The notes: a model not told the origin generated them from the sequence alone. 64,000 nt of DNA from Acinetobacter nosocomialis (GCA_025736915.1 CP107049.1:2790001-2854000); one strand, 5' to 3'; numbered from the stretch's first letter, positions 38,196-46,808 are shown. Program-made: numbers and translations.

Positions 38196-39170
38196 ATGAC
38201 TACACATGAACAGACCACTTATGCCTTAAGTGAAGAAATGCAAAGCCTTGTGTATTGGAACAGCATTTATTCACCAGCAGATACCGATATTGACTCAGTC
38301 CGTGCGGCTTATGACGCGATGTGCCGACACTACACTTTGCCACGTGATGGCAAGATTGCAGTAGAAGATCACTTTGTTGCAAATGATGAGCATCAAGTTC
38401 CTGTTCGTGTGTATTTACCAAAAACAAATCGACCTGAGTCTGGTTGGCCATGTGTGTTGTATCTACATGGCGGCGGTTGGATGGTTGGTGGGCTCGATTC
38501 ACATGAGTTTATTACCAGCTATTTGTGTCAGGACTTAAATGCAGTTGTCATTAGCGTAGATTACCGCATGGCACCAGAGCACCGCTTTCCAGCAGCTTAT
38601 GAAGATTGTTTAGCAGTTTATCAATGGCTTAAAAAGCATGGTTCAACTTGGCAAATCGATAGTGAAAATATCGTTCTAGCAGGGGATAGTGCTGGCGGTA
38701 ATTTAGCAGCAGCCCTTGCAGTGCATCTACAGCATAGTGGTATGCAAGCTCAAGGACTGGCTTTGGTTTATCCGTGTTTAACTACAGCGCTTGATACACC
38801 AGCCGCACAAAAGCATGCCCATGCGCCGTTGTTAACGACAGAAGATATGCATTTTTATTTAAAGGAATATGCACCGAATTCACAAGATTGGCAGGATTTA
38901 CGTCTAGCGCCTTTATTGGCAACGGACTTTTCAGATATGCCTGCCAGTTTTGTCGCAGTTGCTGAGTATGACCCTTTAAGTGATGACGGTTATTTCCTTA
39001 CCCAAAAATTGGAACAAGCAGGAATTTCGAGTGAGTTCCATTTAGGCAAAGGTTTATTACATGGCAGTTTACGTCTGATACGTGACTGCCCAGAAGTTCA
39101 ACAGTTATATCAAAACATGCTGAGTGCGATACGTCGCATGTTTGGCAGTGTCGAAAAGACATCAATTTAA
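38196..39170 (+). CDS. Alpha/beta-hydrolase esterase, hormone-sensitive-lipase family
   Basis: 324 residues. The oxyanion-hole motif is YLHGGGWMVGG, the nucleophile elbow is LAGDSAGGNLAAALA with the catalytic Ser, the Asp is in VAVAEYDPLSDDG and the His is in LLHGSLRL. This is the HSL (bacterial family IV) arrangement. No signal peptide, so cytoplasmic. Its place 11 bases after the carnitine transporter and before cntA suggests hydrolysis of O-acylcarnitines to free carnitine and a fatty acid. That is an inference from context. Confidence 0.87.
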   Translation: MTTHEQTTYALSEEMQSLVYWNSIYSPADTDIDSVRAAYDAMCRHYTLPRDGKIAVEDHFVANDEHQVPVRVYLPKTNRPESGWPCVLYLHGGGWMVGGLDSHEFITSYLCQDLNAVVISVDYRMAPEHRFPAAYEDCLAVYQWLKKHGSTWQIDSENIVLAGDSAGGNLAAALAVHLQHSGMQAQGLALVYPCLTTALDTPAAQKHAHAPLLTTEDMHFYLKEYAPNSQDWQDLRLAPLLATDFSDMPASFVAVAEYDPLSDDGYFLTQKLEQAGISSEFHLGKGLLHGSLRLIRDCPEVQQLYQNMLSAIRRMFGSVEKTSI

Positions 39171-39212
39171 TATCGAGTCATTTGGACGAAAAGAATTTAA
39201 TGGAGTAATAAC

Positions 39213-40328
39213 ATGAGTGCAGTTGAAAAATTACCTGAAGATTTTTGCGCAAACCCAGATGTTGCATGGACTTTCCCTAAAGTTTTCTATACTTCATCAC
39301 AAGTTTTTGAGCACGAGAAAGAATCAATCTTTGCTAAAAGCTGGATTTGTGTTGCACATGGCAGTGAATTAGCACAACCGAATGACTATATTACCCGTAA
39401 AGTAATTGGTGAAAATATTGTCATCATTCGCGGTAAAGATAGCGTTTTACGTGCGTTTTATAATGTGTGTCCGCATCGTGGTCACGAGCTTTTAAGTGGC
39501 AGTGGTAAAGCAAAAAATGTAATTACCTGCCCATACCATGCTTGGACTTTTAAGCTAGACGGTAGCTTGGCTTTGGCACGTAACTGTGACCACGTTGAAT
39601 CTTTCGATAAAGAAAACTCAAGTATGGTGCCTTTAAAAGTTGAGGAATATGCTGGTTTTATTTTCATTAATATGGATGAAAATGCAACTTGTGTCGAAGA
39701 CCAACTTCCGGGCTTTGCAGAGCGTTTAAATCAAGCATGTAGCGTAATTAAAGATTTAAAATTGGCAGCACGTTTTGTGACAGAAACGCCAGCAAACTGG
39801 AAAGTGATTGTTGATAATTACATGGAATGTTACCACTGTGGTCCGGCACATCCTGGCTTTGCTGACTCAGTACAGGTTGATAAATATTGGCATACCACAC
39901 ATCAGAACTGGACATTACAGTACGGTTTTGCGCGTTCATCAGAAAAGTCGTTCAAGCTTGATCCATCAGTAACAGATCCTGAGTTTCACGGTTTCTGGAC
40001 TTGGCCTTGTACCATGTTCAACGTACCGCCAGGCAGTAACTTCATGACTGTGATCTATGAGTTCCCTGTAGATGCAGAAACGACTTTGCAGCACTACGAT
40101 ATTTACTTCACGAACGAAGAACTCACTCAAGATCAGAAAGACTTAATTGAGTGGTATCGCAATGTATTCCGTCCTGAAGATTTGAACTTGGTCGAAAGCG
40201 TACAACGTGGTTTGAAATCACGTGGTTATCGAGGTCAAGGCCGTATTATGACTGATAAGCAACGTTCAGGAATTAGTGAACATGGTATTGCTTACTTCCA
40301 ACATTTAGTGGCGCAGCATCACAAATAA
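39213..40328 (+). CDS. cntA: Carnitine monooxygenase, Rieske oxygenase component
   Basis: Cleaves L-carnitine to trimethylamine and malic semialdehyde with O2 and electrons from CntB. It has 371 residues. The Rieske 2Fe-2S ligands are Cys86, His88, Cys106 and His109 (NVCPHRGHE and ITCPYHAW). The mononuclear iron ligands are His208 and His213 in YHCGPAH and Asp323 in RPEDLN. Residue 205, usually Asp in Rieske oxygenases, is Glu (NYMECYHC), the hallmark reported for CntA from A. baumannii. Followed by an intercistronic hairpin. Identification is very strong. Confidence 0.97.
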   Translation: MSAVEKLPEDFCANPDVAWTFPKVFYTSSQVFEHEKESIFAKSWICVAHGSELAQPNDYITRKVIGENIVIIRGKDSVLRAFYNVCPHRGHELLSGSGKAKNVITCPYHAWTFKLDGSLALARNCDHVESFDKENSSMVPLKVEEYAGFIFINMDENATCVEDQLPGFAERLNQACSVIKDLKLAARFVTETPANWKVIVDNYMECYHCGPAHPGFADSVQVDKYWHTTHQNWTLQYGFARSSEKSFKLDPSVTDPEFHGFWTWPCTMFNVPPGSNFMTVIYEFPVDAETTLQHYDIYFTNEELTQDQKDLIEWYRNVFRPEDLNLVESVQRGLKSRGYRGQGRIMTDKQRSGISEHGIAYFQHLVAQHHK

Positions 40329-40343
40329 AACAAATGGATTTAT

Positions 40344-40370
40344 TCAGGTGTAAAGATGACTTACACCTGA
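40344..40370 (+). other. Intercistronic hairpin after cntA
   Basis: Perfect ten-base stem TCAGGTGTAA / TTACACCTGA with a seven-base loop, 16 bases after the cntA stop. There is no proper T-run, so it is more likely an RNA-stabilising or partial-termination element than a full terminator. Confidence 0.7.
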
Positions 40371-40391
40371 TTCTTCAGTTAGGAAGATGAT

Positions 40392-41843
40392 ATGTCGAGT
40401 TTACAAAGTACTGAATTATTTCAGCAACAAGCCTACATTAATGGGCGGTGGCTAGCTGCACAGTCAAATGCAACGGTTCCAGTGACTAACCCTGCAACAG
40501 GCGAAGAAATTGGCACAATTCCGAATATGGGAGCGGCTGAGGCTACTCAAGCAGTTGAAGCTGCTTATACTGCTTTACAAAGTTGGAAAGCTTTAACGGC
40601 TCAAAACCGTGCAGATATTTTATTGGTTTGGCATAAACTGGTTCTCGATCATACTGATGAACTTGCTTTAATTATGACCATTGAACAAGGAAAACCTTTG
40701 GCAGAAGCGAAGGGTGAGGTGCGTTATGCTGCGTCATTTATTCAATGGTTTGCCGAAGAAGGTAAGCGTATTTATGGCGATGTTATTCCCACTGTAAATA
40801 ACCAACAGCGTTTTATTATTAGTAAAGAACCTGTGGGTGTGGTGGCTGCGATTACGCCGTGGAATTTCCCAATTGCCATGATTACCCGTAAAGCAGCTCC
40901 AGCGTTGGCAGCAGGGTGTACAGTAGTAATTAAGCCTGCTAACGAAACACCTTATTGTGCTTTAGCAATTGCAAAGCTTGCAGAAAAAGCAGGTATTCCG
41001 GCTGGTGTAATTAACGTCGTTACTGGTAAATCTCAAGAAATTGGTTCGGTATTTACTTCACATGAAAAAGTGAAGAAATTGACTTTTACTGGTTCAACAC
41101 CAGTAGGTCGCTTATTAATGCAGCAGTGTTCAAGTACCATTAAAAAATTGGCACTTGAGTTAGGCGGTAATGCCCCTCTGATTGTGTTTGATGATGCCGA
41201 TTTAGATAAAGCTGTACAAGGTGCGATTTTTGCCAAGTTCCGTAATGCAGGCCAGACCTGTGTTTGTGCTAACCGCATTTATGTACATGACAATATTTAT
41301 CAAGCTTTTGCCGAGAAGTTTGTTCAAGAAGTACAAAAGTTTAAAGTCGGTAATGGTTTGGAAGATGGCGTACAAATTGGCCCATTAATTAATGAAAAAG
41401 CAGTGTTAAAAGCACAGCAGTTAATTGATGAAGCGGTGAGTAAAGGAGCTAAAGTTGCTTGCGGTGGCAAACAACATGCTTTGGGACAAACCTTTTATGA
41501 ACCATCAGTTTTAACTAACGTTGACCGTACAATGGAAATTGTCCAAGAAGAAATTTTTGGTCCAGTTGCGCCGCTCATTCGCTTTACAGATGAAGCAGAT
41601 GTGGTTGCTCAAGCAAATGACACTATTTTTGGCTTGGCTGCGTATGTTTACAGCGAAAATATTTCACGTTTATGGCGAGTGTCGGAACAACTTGAATATG
41701 GAATGGTCGGTATGAATGCCACAGCAATTTCAAATGAAGTTGTACCATTTGGTGGTGTGAAGCAATCAGGCGTTGGACGTGAAGGTTCAAAATATGGTCT
41801 TGAAGAATTCATGACTATTAAATACATGTGTTTAGGGCTTTAA
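40392..41843 (+). CDS. NAD(P)-dependent aldehyde dehydrogenase, probable malic semialdehyde dehydrogenase
   Basis: 483-residue ALDH closest to the succinate-semialdehyde (GabD) branch. Catalytic residues are Asn in TPWNFPIAM, Glu in LELGGNAPLIVFDDADLD and Cys in NAGQTCVCANRI. The cofactor loop FTGSTPVGR is present. It lies between cntA and cntB, so the aldehyde is most likely malic semialdehyde released by the oxygenase, giving malate. The stop codon lies in the loop of a nine-pair hairpin. Confidence 0.9.
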   Translation: MSSLQSTELFQQQAYINGRWLAAQSNATVPVTNPATGEEIGTIPNMGAAEATQAVEAAYTALQSWKALTAQNRADILLVWHKLVLDHTDELALIMTIEQGKPLAEAKGEVRYAASFIQWFAEEGKRIYGDVIPTVNNQQRFIISKEPVGVVAAITPWNFPIAMITRKAAPALAAGCTVVIKPANETPYCALAIAKLAEKAGIPAGVINVVTGKSQEIGSVFTSHEKVKKLTFTGSTPVGRLLMQQCSSTIKKLALELGGNAPLIVFDDADLDKAVQGAIFAKFRNAGQTCVCANRIYVHDNIYQAFAEKFVQEVQKFKVGNGLEDGVQIGPLINEKAVLKAQQLIDEAVSKGAKVACGGKQHALGQTFYEPSVLTNVDRTMEIVQEEIFGPVAPLIRFTDEADVVAQANDTIFGLAAYVYSENISRLWRVSEQLEYGMVGMNATAISNEVVPFGGVKQSGVGREGSKYGLEEFMTIKYMCLGL

Positions 41844-41856
41844 GGATAAGCCCTAA
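41832..41856 (+). other. Hairpin enclosing the stop codon of the aldehyde dehydrogenase gene
   Basis: TTAGGGCTT / AAGCCCTAA, nine pairs, loop TAAGGAT containing the TAA stop. It lies 35 bases before the cntB start. No T-run follows. Confidence 0.65.
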
Positions 41857-41890
41857 CAACAAGAATATGCGGTAAAAGAAGGATTCTAAT

Positions 41891-42847
41891 ATGGCTAGTC
41901 ATTATGAAATGTTCCCAGCAGTTGTTACTCGTGTGGAACAGCTAACCCCTTTAATCAAACGGTTTACGTTCAAACGTCAAGATGGGCAGAACTTTCCTCG
42001 ATTTAGTGGGGGAAGCCATATTATTGTCAAAATGAATGAGCAACTTTCCAATGCCTATTCATTGATGAGTTGTACGCAAGATCTATCGACTTACCAAGTC
42101 TGTGTTCGTAAAGATGTGGAAGGTAAGGGTGGTTCGGTTTTCATGCATGATCAATGTAATGAAGGCTGTGAAATTCAGATTTCAGAACCAAAAAATTTAT
42201 TTCCATTAGCGGAAACAGGCAATAAACATATTTTAATTGCAGGTGGTATTGGTATTACACCATTCTTGCCACAAATGGATGAGCTTGCAGCACGTGGGGC
42301 AGACTTTGAGCTACATTATGCTTATCGTTCACCTGAACATGCGGCTTTACTTGATGAGTTAAAGCAGAAACATGCAGAGCGTGTATTTAGTTATGTTGAC
42401 TCAGAAGGCTGCACGCTTAACTTAGATCAACTCATTTCATCACAACCAAAAGGCACACATGTTTATGTATGTGGTCCTAAACCTATGATTGATGCTGTGA
42501 TTGATTGTTGTAATAAGCACCGTTACCGAGATGAATATATTCATTGGGAACAATTTGCCTCAACAGTTCCAGAAGATGGTGAAGCATTTACGGTGGTACT
42601 TGCTAAATCTAATCAGGAAATTGAAGTACAAAGTAACCAGACTATTTTACAAGCCATCGAAACATTAAATATCGATGTGGAATGTTTATGCCGAGAAGGA
42701 GTTTGCGGTACATGTGAAACTGCTATTTTAGAAGGTGAAGCAGAACACTTCGATCAATATCTCAGTGATGCCGAAAAGGCTTCACAGAAGAGCATGATGA
42801 TTTGTGTATCGCGAGCTAAAGGTAAAAAACTAGTATTAGATCTCTAA
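41891..42847 (+). CDS. cntB: Carnitine monooxygenase, reductase component
   Basis: Passes electrons from NAD(P)H through FMN and a plant-type 2Fe-2S cluster to CntA. It has 318 residues: an N-terminal FMN-binding barrel (NAYSLMSC), a nucleotide domain (LIAGGIGITPFLPQMDELA and VYVCGPKPMIDAV) and a C-terminal ferredoxin domain. The 2Fe-2S ligands are Cys267, Cys272, Cys275 and Cys305, with the regular 4-2-29 spacing. Last gene of the operon; no typical forward terminator follows before the next tRNA promoter. Confidence 0.96.
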   Translation: MASHYEMFPAVVTRVEQLTPLIKRFTFKRQDGQNFPRFSGGSHIIVKMNEQLSNAYSLMSCTQDLSTYQVCVRKDVEGKGGSVFMHDQCNEGCEIQISEPKNLFPLAETGNKHILIAGGIGITPFLPQMDELAARGADFELHYAYRSPEHAALLDELKQKHAERVFSYVDSEGCTLNLDQLISSQPKGTHVYVCGPKPMIDAVIDCCNKHRYRDEYIHWEQFASTVPEDGEAFTVVLAKSNQEIEVQSNQTILQAIETLNIDVECLCREGVCGTCETAILEGEAEHFDQYLSDAEKASQKSMMICVSRAKGKKLVLDL

Positions 42848-42895
42848 TATATTTCTTTGGTTGATCAATTGCTTAAAGTCTTAATTTGCTAAAAA

Positions 42896-42933
42896 ATGAA
42901 CAAATAATGGTGGTGTGAATCATATTTGTTCAT
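42896..42933 (-). terminator. Inverted repeat downstream of cntB, terminator-like on the reverse strand
   Basis: Perfect 11-base arms ATGAACAAATA / TATTTGTTCAT with a 16-base spacer. The T-run (six A on the forward strand) follows only on the reverse strand, so it is better placed to stop transcripts coming from the nadE side than the carnitine operon. Confidence 0.5.
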
Positions 42934-42960
42934 TTGGTAGGCATTAAGAGTTTTGAAGTA

Positions 42961-42989
42961 TTGACCTGCTATACAGAACTATAGATAAT
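42961..42989 (+). promoter_or_regulatory. Promoter of tRNA-Met copy 2
   Basis: TTGACC (42961-42966), a 17-base spacer and GATAAT (42984-42989), 15 bases before the tRNA. Same layout as at copy 1 although the spacer sequence has diverged. Confidence 0.72.
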
Positions 42990-43004
42990 GCGCACACAGT
43001 TTAC

Positions 43005-43081
43005 GGCTATGTAGCTCAGTTGGTTAGAGCACCGCACTCATAATGCGGGGGTCACAAGTTCAAGTCTCGTCATAGCCACCA
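43005..43081 (+). tRNA. tRNA-Met(CAT), elongator type, copy 2
   Basis: 77 bases, identical to the copy at 32853, anticodon CAT, encoded CCA. It marks the right edge of the carnitine interval. Confidence 0.93.
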
Positions 43082-43088
43082 TTTTAAA

Positions 43089-43115
43089 AACCACGCTCCT
43101 GCGTGGTTTCTTTTT
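43089..43115 (+). terminator. Terminator after tRNA-Met copy 2
   Basis: AACCACGC-TCCT-GCGTGGTT followed by TCTTTTT. A-run on the left side, so it may also act on the convergent reverse-strand gene. Confidence 0.88.
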
Positions 43116-43124
43116 ATCTATTTT

Positions 43125-44153
43125 TTACTCATTAAAATGTTTTTCAATCATATCGAGTGTTTTTGAGCTTTGATAAAAAGGAGCTAAGAGTGCTTGTAGT
43201 AACGGTTCCAAAATACCGTGCTCATTGAAGGCATCCATAACTTTCGGATAAAAGCGTAAAGCTTCAGTTTGCAAGTCGGTTTCGGTTAAACCAATCTCAC
43301 TTAAAACTTCAAATAAACTTTGATCTTTATAAAAGTCATAAAAAACTTCGACGCCATACAAAATAAGATCTTGCATAAATTGCGACTGGCGTAGTTCTTT
43401 CCAGTACTCATAAATTAAAACAAAAAACTCTTCAACATCGAGAGGAGTGAGCTGTTTCATAAACTCATACATTTTTTTATGTCTAATATCTTCCCAGACA
43501 TGACGTACTAAGCTTTCTAAATCTTCAGCCGATAAAAGGCTTAATTCTGTAAGTTGTTCATGAATAAAACTGGCAATCCACGTTTCAAGTTTATGTTCGA
43601 GACGTTGCTGCTGTAAAAAAGAGAATTTTTTGAGTTTATGTTGCCATTCAAAATGGTAGTCATTTACTGTCGAGGCAGTTAAAAATTTTGGTAATTTTTG
43701 TTCTAGAGCTGATGTCGCAATATATTGGCAAAGCTGTTGAACAGAAGGGCTGGTTCTTAAAAACTCATTCAGATAATGAGGGATATGCTCCATTTCCAAA
43801 AACTTGGAAAGCCACATTTCAAACTGGTGATCAGAGACCAAGTCTTGTAGCTGAATTGGAGATTTCATGGCAGATAAATAAATACGCTGTGCAATTTCCC
43901 CAATAAACTCAAGTAAGCCAGCGCCAAGCTGCATTTCAAAAGCATAACGTTTCACAACGGCTTGTAATTGTTCTAAATCTACAACTTCATGAAGCTTGAT
44001 TTCATCAGCATGTTGCATAAACAGTTGGATGAACTGCTGGAAATAAATAGGTGAGTTTTCTATCGATAATTGTTTTTTGAAAAATTCCACCTGCTCAAGC
44101 AAAAGTGCTTGAGCAAGTGCTGTGGTTTTTGATGAGTTTTTCTGCTCAGTCAT
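43125..44153 (-). CDS. Uncharacterised alpha-helical cytoplasmic protein
   Basis: 342 residues from the ATG at 44153 (MTEQKNSSKTT); the longer open frame lies inside nadE. The start overlaps the nadE stop by eight bases, so it is coupled to NAD synthetase. It has no signal peptide, no membrane segment and no cysteine-based motif. The sequence is almost all helix, rich in Leu, Gln, Glu and Phe, with repeated patterns such as LPKFL, FLEMEHIPHYLNEFL, FMKQLTPLDVEEFFV. I do not recognise a family. The genome position suggests a link with nadE expression rather than with carnitine use. Confidence 0.65.
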   Translation of the reverse strand: MTEQKNSSKTTALAQALLLEQVEFFKKQLSIENSPIYFQQFIQLFMQHADEIKLHEVVDLEQLQAVVKRYAFEMQLGAGLLEFIGEIAQRIYLSAMKSPIQLQDLVSDHQFEMWLSKFLEMEHIPHYLNEFLRTSPSVQQLCQYIATSALEQKLPKFLTASTVNDYHFEWQHKLKKFSFLQQQRLEHKLETWIASFIHEQLTELSLLSAEDLESLVRHVWEDIRHKKMYEFMKQLTPLDVEEFFVLIYEYWKELRQSQFMQDLILYGVEVFYDFYKDQSLFEVLSEIGLTETDLQTEALRFYPKVMDAFNEHGILEPLLQALLAPFYQSSKTLDMIEKHFNE

Positions 44154-45771
44154 TCGCTGTCCAACCGTTGACAATCGGATAACGTCGTTCGCGACTAAAT
44201 GCACGAGAAGTAATTCTCGGGCCAATCGCACCTTGACGACGTTTGTATTCATTACGATCAACTAAACGGATGACTTTTTCAACAACTTCTTTATCAAAAC
44301 CTTTGGCAATAATATCTGCCTGACCTAAATCTTCTTCAATATATGCATAAAGGATAGCATCCAATACATCATATGCTGGTAAAGAGTCTTGGTCTTTTTG
44401 ATCTGGACGAAGTTCTGCTGAAGGTGGGCGAGTAATGACACGCTCAGGAATAACAGGTGTTTCACTTAAGCTATTACGGTATTTTGCTAGTTCAAACACG
44501 ATTGTTTTATAAACATCTTTTAGAACAGCAAAGCCACCCACCATGTCACCGTAAAGTGTGCAGTAGCCAACTGAAAGTTCAGACTTGTTACCAGTAGCGA
44601 GTACTAAATTACCAAACTTGTTAGATAAGCCCATAAGCAATGTGCCACGAGCACGTGCTTGTAAATTTTCTTCAGTTGCATCTGCTGGTGAATTACCAAA
44701 GAATGGATATAGCGTTTGCATGAAGCTATTTACGATTGAGTGAATTTCAGCAATACCGAAAGTCACGCCCATACGACGAGCTTGTTCAGCCGCATCTTCT
44801 ACACTAATTTGAGAAGTGTAAGTATAAGGCATCATTACAGCTTGTACTTTTTCTGCACCAATTGCATCAACAGCAATAGCAAGTGTAAGGGCAGAGTCAA
44901 TACCACCAGAAAGACCTAAGATCACACCAGGGAAACCTGAACGTTCTACATAGTCACGCGTTGCCATAACTAAGCCTTGATAGATCTCTGCAAAAGTTTC
45001 TAATGCAGGCGCAGACTCGGTAACTTTATAGAGTTTTGTGTCACGGTCAAATTCAGCAATATAAAGGTCTTCTTTAAAGCTTGGAGCTTGTAAAGCAATT
45101 TCACCATTTTGGTTGCTGACAAAACTTGTACCATCAAAAATTAAATCATCTTGTCCACCGACTTGGTTGACATAAACAATGTTTAAATGAAGCTGTTTTG
45201 CAAGTTCACTTAATGTTTGTATACGATGCTGTGGTTTGCCCACTTCATATGGCGATGAATTAAGCACAAGTACAGTATCAACATTTAATTGGCTTAATTG
45301 TTTAACTGTATTGATTGACCAGATATCTTCACAAATAAGTACACCAAACTTATGGCCTAAGTATTCAAACACCAAGTGCTGATGGCCTTTTTGGAAATAA
45401 CGTTTTTCATCAAAAACGCCATAGTTTGGCAAGTTGTGCTTATTGAAGACACCTAAAACCTGACCGTCTTTCATGACAGCAGCTGAATTATAACGTTCGC
45501 CGTCTTCTGTTTGGTTTACGAAGCCGAAAACCATCACAATATCTTTAACTTCACTAAGTTGAGCAAAAGCTTTTTGCATACGTTTATTTAAATTTGGACG
45601 TAACAATAAGTCTTCAGCTGGATAACCAATCACAGAAAGCTCAGGAAAAATAATCAGGTCAGCGTCTTGTTTTTTCGCCTGATTTGCTTGCTCAATCATC
45701 TTTTGGGTGTTTGAGTCAATATTGCCAATATGCGGAGAAAACTGAGCAAGGGCAACTTTAAAACTTTTCAT
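44146..45771 (-). CDS. nadE: Glutamine-dependent NAD+ synthetase
   Basis: Last step of NAD synthesis: amidation of nicotinate adenine dinucleotide. It has 541 residues in two domains. The N-terminal nitrilase-type glutaminase has its Glu in IIFPELSVIGYP, Lys in VFNKHNLPNYG and Cys in GVLICEDIWS. The C-terminal ATP-pyrophosphatase domain has GLSGGIDSALTLAIA and the C-terminal KRRQGAIGPRITSRAFSR. This is the long, glutamine-using form. It is followed by an overlapping gene of unknown function and preceded by a 386-bp AT-rich gap. Confidence 0.96.
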   Translation of the reverse strand: MKSFKVALAQFSPHIGNIDSNTQKMIEQANQAKKQDADLIIFPELSVIGYPAEDLLLRPNLNKRMQKAFAQLSEVKDIVMVFGFVNQTEDGERYNSAAVMKDGQVLGVFNKHNLPNYGVFDEKRYFQKGHQHLVFEYLGHKFGVLICEDIWSINTVKQLSQLNVDTVLVLNSSPYEVGKPQHRIQTLSELAKQLHLNIVYVNQVGGQDDLIFDGTSFVSNQNGEIALQAPSFKEDLYIAEFDRDTKLYKVTESAPALETFAEIYQGLVMATRDYVERSGFPGVILGLSGGIDSALTLAIAVDAIGAEKVQAVMMPYTYTSQISVEDAAEQARRMGVTFGIAEIHSIVNSFMQTLYPFFGNSPADATEENLQARARGTLLMGLSNKFGNLVLATGNKSELSVGYCTLYGDMVGGFAVLKDVYKTIVFELAKYRNSLSETPVIPERVITRPPSAELRPDQKDQDSLPAYDVLDAILYAYIEEDLGQADIIAKGFDKEVVEKVIRLVDRNEYKRRQGAIGPRITSRAFSRERRYPIVNGWTAND

Positions 45772-46157
45772 TCAAACCTAATCCTAGATCATAACGAATA
45801 TAAATACACATAGCGTTGATTTTTATGAATATAATTTTTCAACGATGTGTATGGCACGATAATAAACAAGTAAAATAGTAAACAAAAATGTCAAGATCAA
45901 TAATATATACCAATCACATATTTTCTGCGTAAAAATAACGAGATTTTCTGTATACAATAGAAACAAGCTTCATTATTTTTATTGTTTGTATACTGCCTTA
46001 ACACTCCAAAATTTGGAATAAGTTTTTATACTTATTTTCAATAATTTGACATTAATAAAATTAGATCTCAACTTTATTTTCATATTTTTTTGTTTATAAA
46101 TTTTCTACCCGTAAGTTAGCAAAAAAAGTTACGTAGAAGACGATCTTGATTATTTAG
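45772..46157. other. 386-bp AT-rich intergenic region upstream of nadE
   Basis: Very AT-rich, no open frame of note. It holds an eight-base inverted repeat GTATACAA / TTGTATAC (45950-45957 and 45986-45993) and a small TCCAAA/TTTGGA palindrome near 46004-46016. It must contain the nadE promoter on the reverse strand. Nothing else can be supported. Confidence 0.6.
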
Positions 46158-46718
46158 TTACAAATCAAAGTGAGGTGCACAAATAATATTTGGCAGTTTA
46201 CCTGAGCAGATATCTCTAGCAATTTCTCCTTGCTGTTCAATATTGTAAGAGCTAAATGCTTTCTGAGGGTGATACGTGTATTTATAAGGATTGTAATATT
46301 TAAGGCTCAGATAGTAGGCAGATTGCAGTAATGCACCTTTTAGTAATACATGAATACCTCGCTGGTATTGCATGACATGAGCCAACTCATGAATAAAAAT
46401 ACCCTGAATGAATTTAGACTCTAACGCGTAATTACTACTGTAGTCAGAAATATTGACGTAAATATTTCCATTTGGTGCCATCAAAATTCCATGAGATTGC
46501 CAAGGTAAGTAACGAGTAGCAATAATTTTAGGTCGTTCGCAATCTAGCAAATCCCCAAAAACCCTTTGCGCCAAAACCTTTTCTTCAGGCGTAAGAAATC
46601 GAATTGGATAGCTTTTTAAGTGACGAAAAATAAAAAGGGTGAAAATAATAAATTGTCGATATATGACAAGTTTAAAAGCGTTGAGAGTGAACATGGTTTT
46701 GTTAGTAAATAAGTTCAT
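46158..46718 (-). CDS. Membrane-anchored HEXXH metallopeptidase-like protein
   Basis: 186 residues. The N-terminus (residues about 12-32) is a hydrophobic helix, probably an anchor; a later Met at residue 9 is an alternative start. The core reads FIQGIFIHELAHVMQYQRG, a zinc-binding HExxH motif of the kind found in DUF4157-like and so-called Vgr-related proteins, and a later EQQGEIARDI may give a third ligand. Function unknown; T6SS or toxin genes are not nearby. It is flanked by AT-rich spacers and resembles an isolated accessory gene. Confidence 0.62.
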   Translation of the reverse strand: MNLFTNKTMFTLNAFKLVIYRQFIIFTLFIFRHLKSYPIRFLTPEEKVLAQRVFGDLLDCERPKIIATRYLPWQSHGILMAPNGNIYVNISDYSSNYALESKFIQGIFIHELAHVMQYQRGIHVLLKGALLQSAYYLSLKYYNPYKYTYHPQKAFSSYNIEQQGEIARDICSGKLPNIICAPHFDL

Positions 46719-46808
46719 CTATTGATTTGTAGCATAACATACATCAACTATGAGGATAGACAGACATAAATGACCATTATTTGTTTCTCATACAGCAGTT
46801 AGGTTATT

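Larger units (their letters stand above)
42961..43116 (+). repeat. Right copy of the direct repeat (tRNA-Met transcription unit)
   Basis: Counterpart of 32809-32964, 10,152 bases away in the same orientation. Recombination between the two copies would delete the carnitine interval and leave one intact tRNA-Met gene. Confidence 0.9.

Noticed and set aside
32809..43116. Integrative element inserted at tRNA-Met
   Set aside because: No integrase, recombinase or transposase is present, and the repeats include promoter and terminator rather than a tRNA 3' fragment. Kept as a recombination-prone duplication, not called a mobile element.
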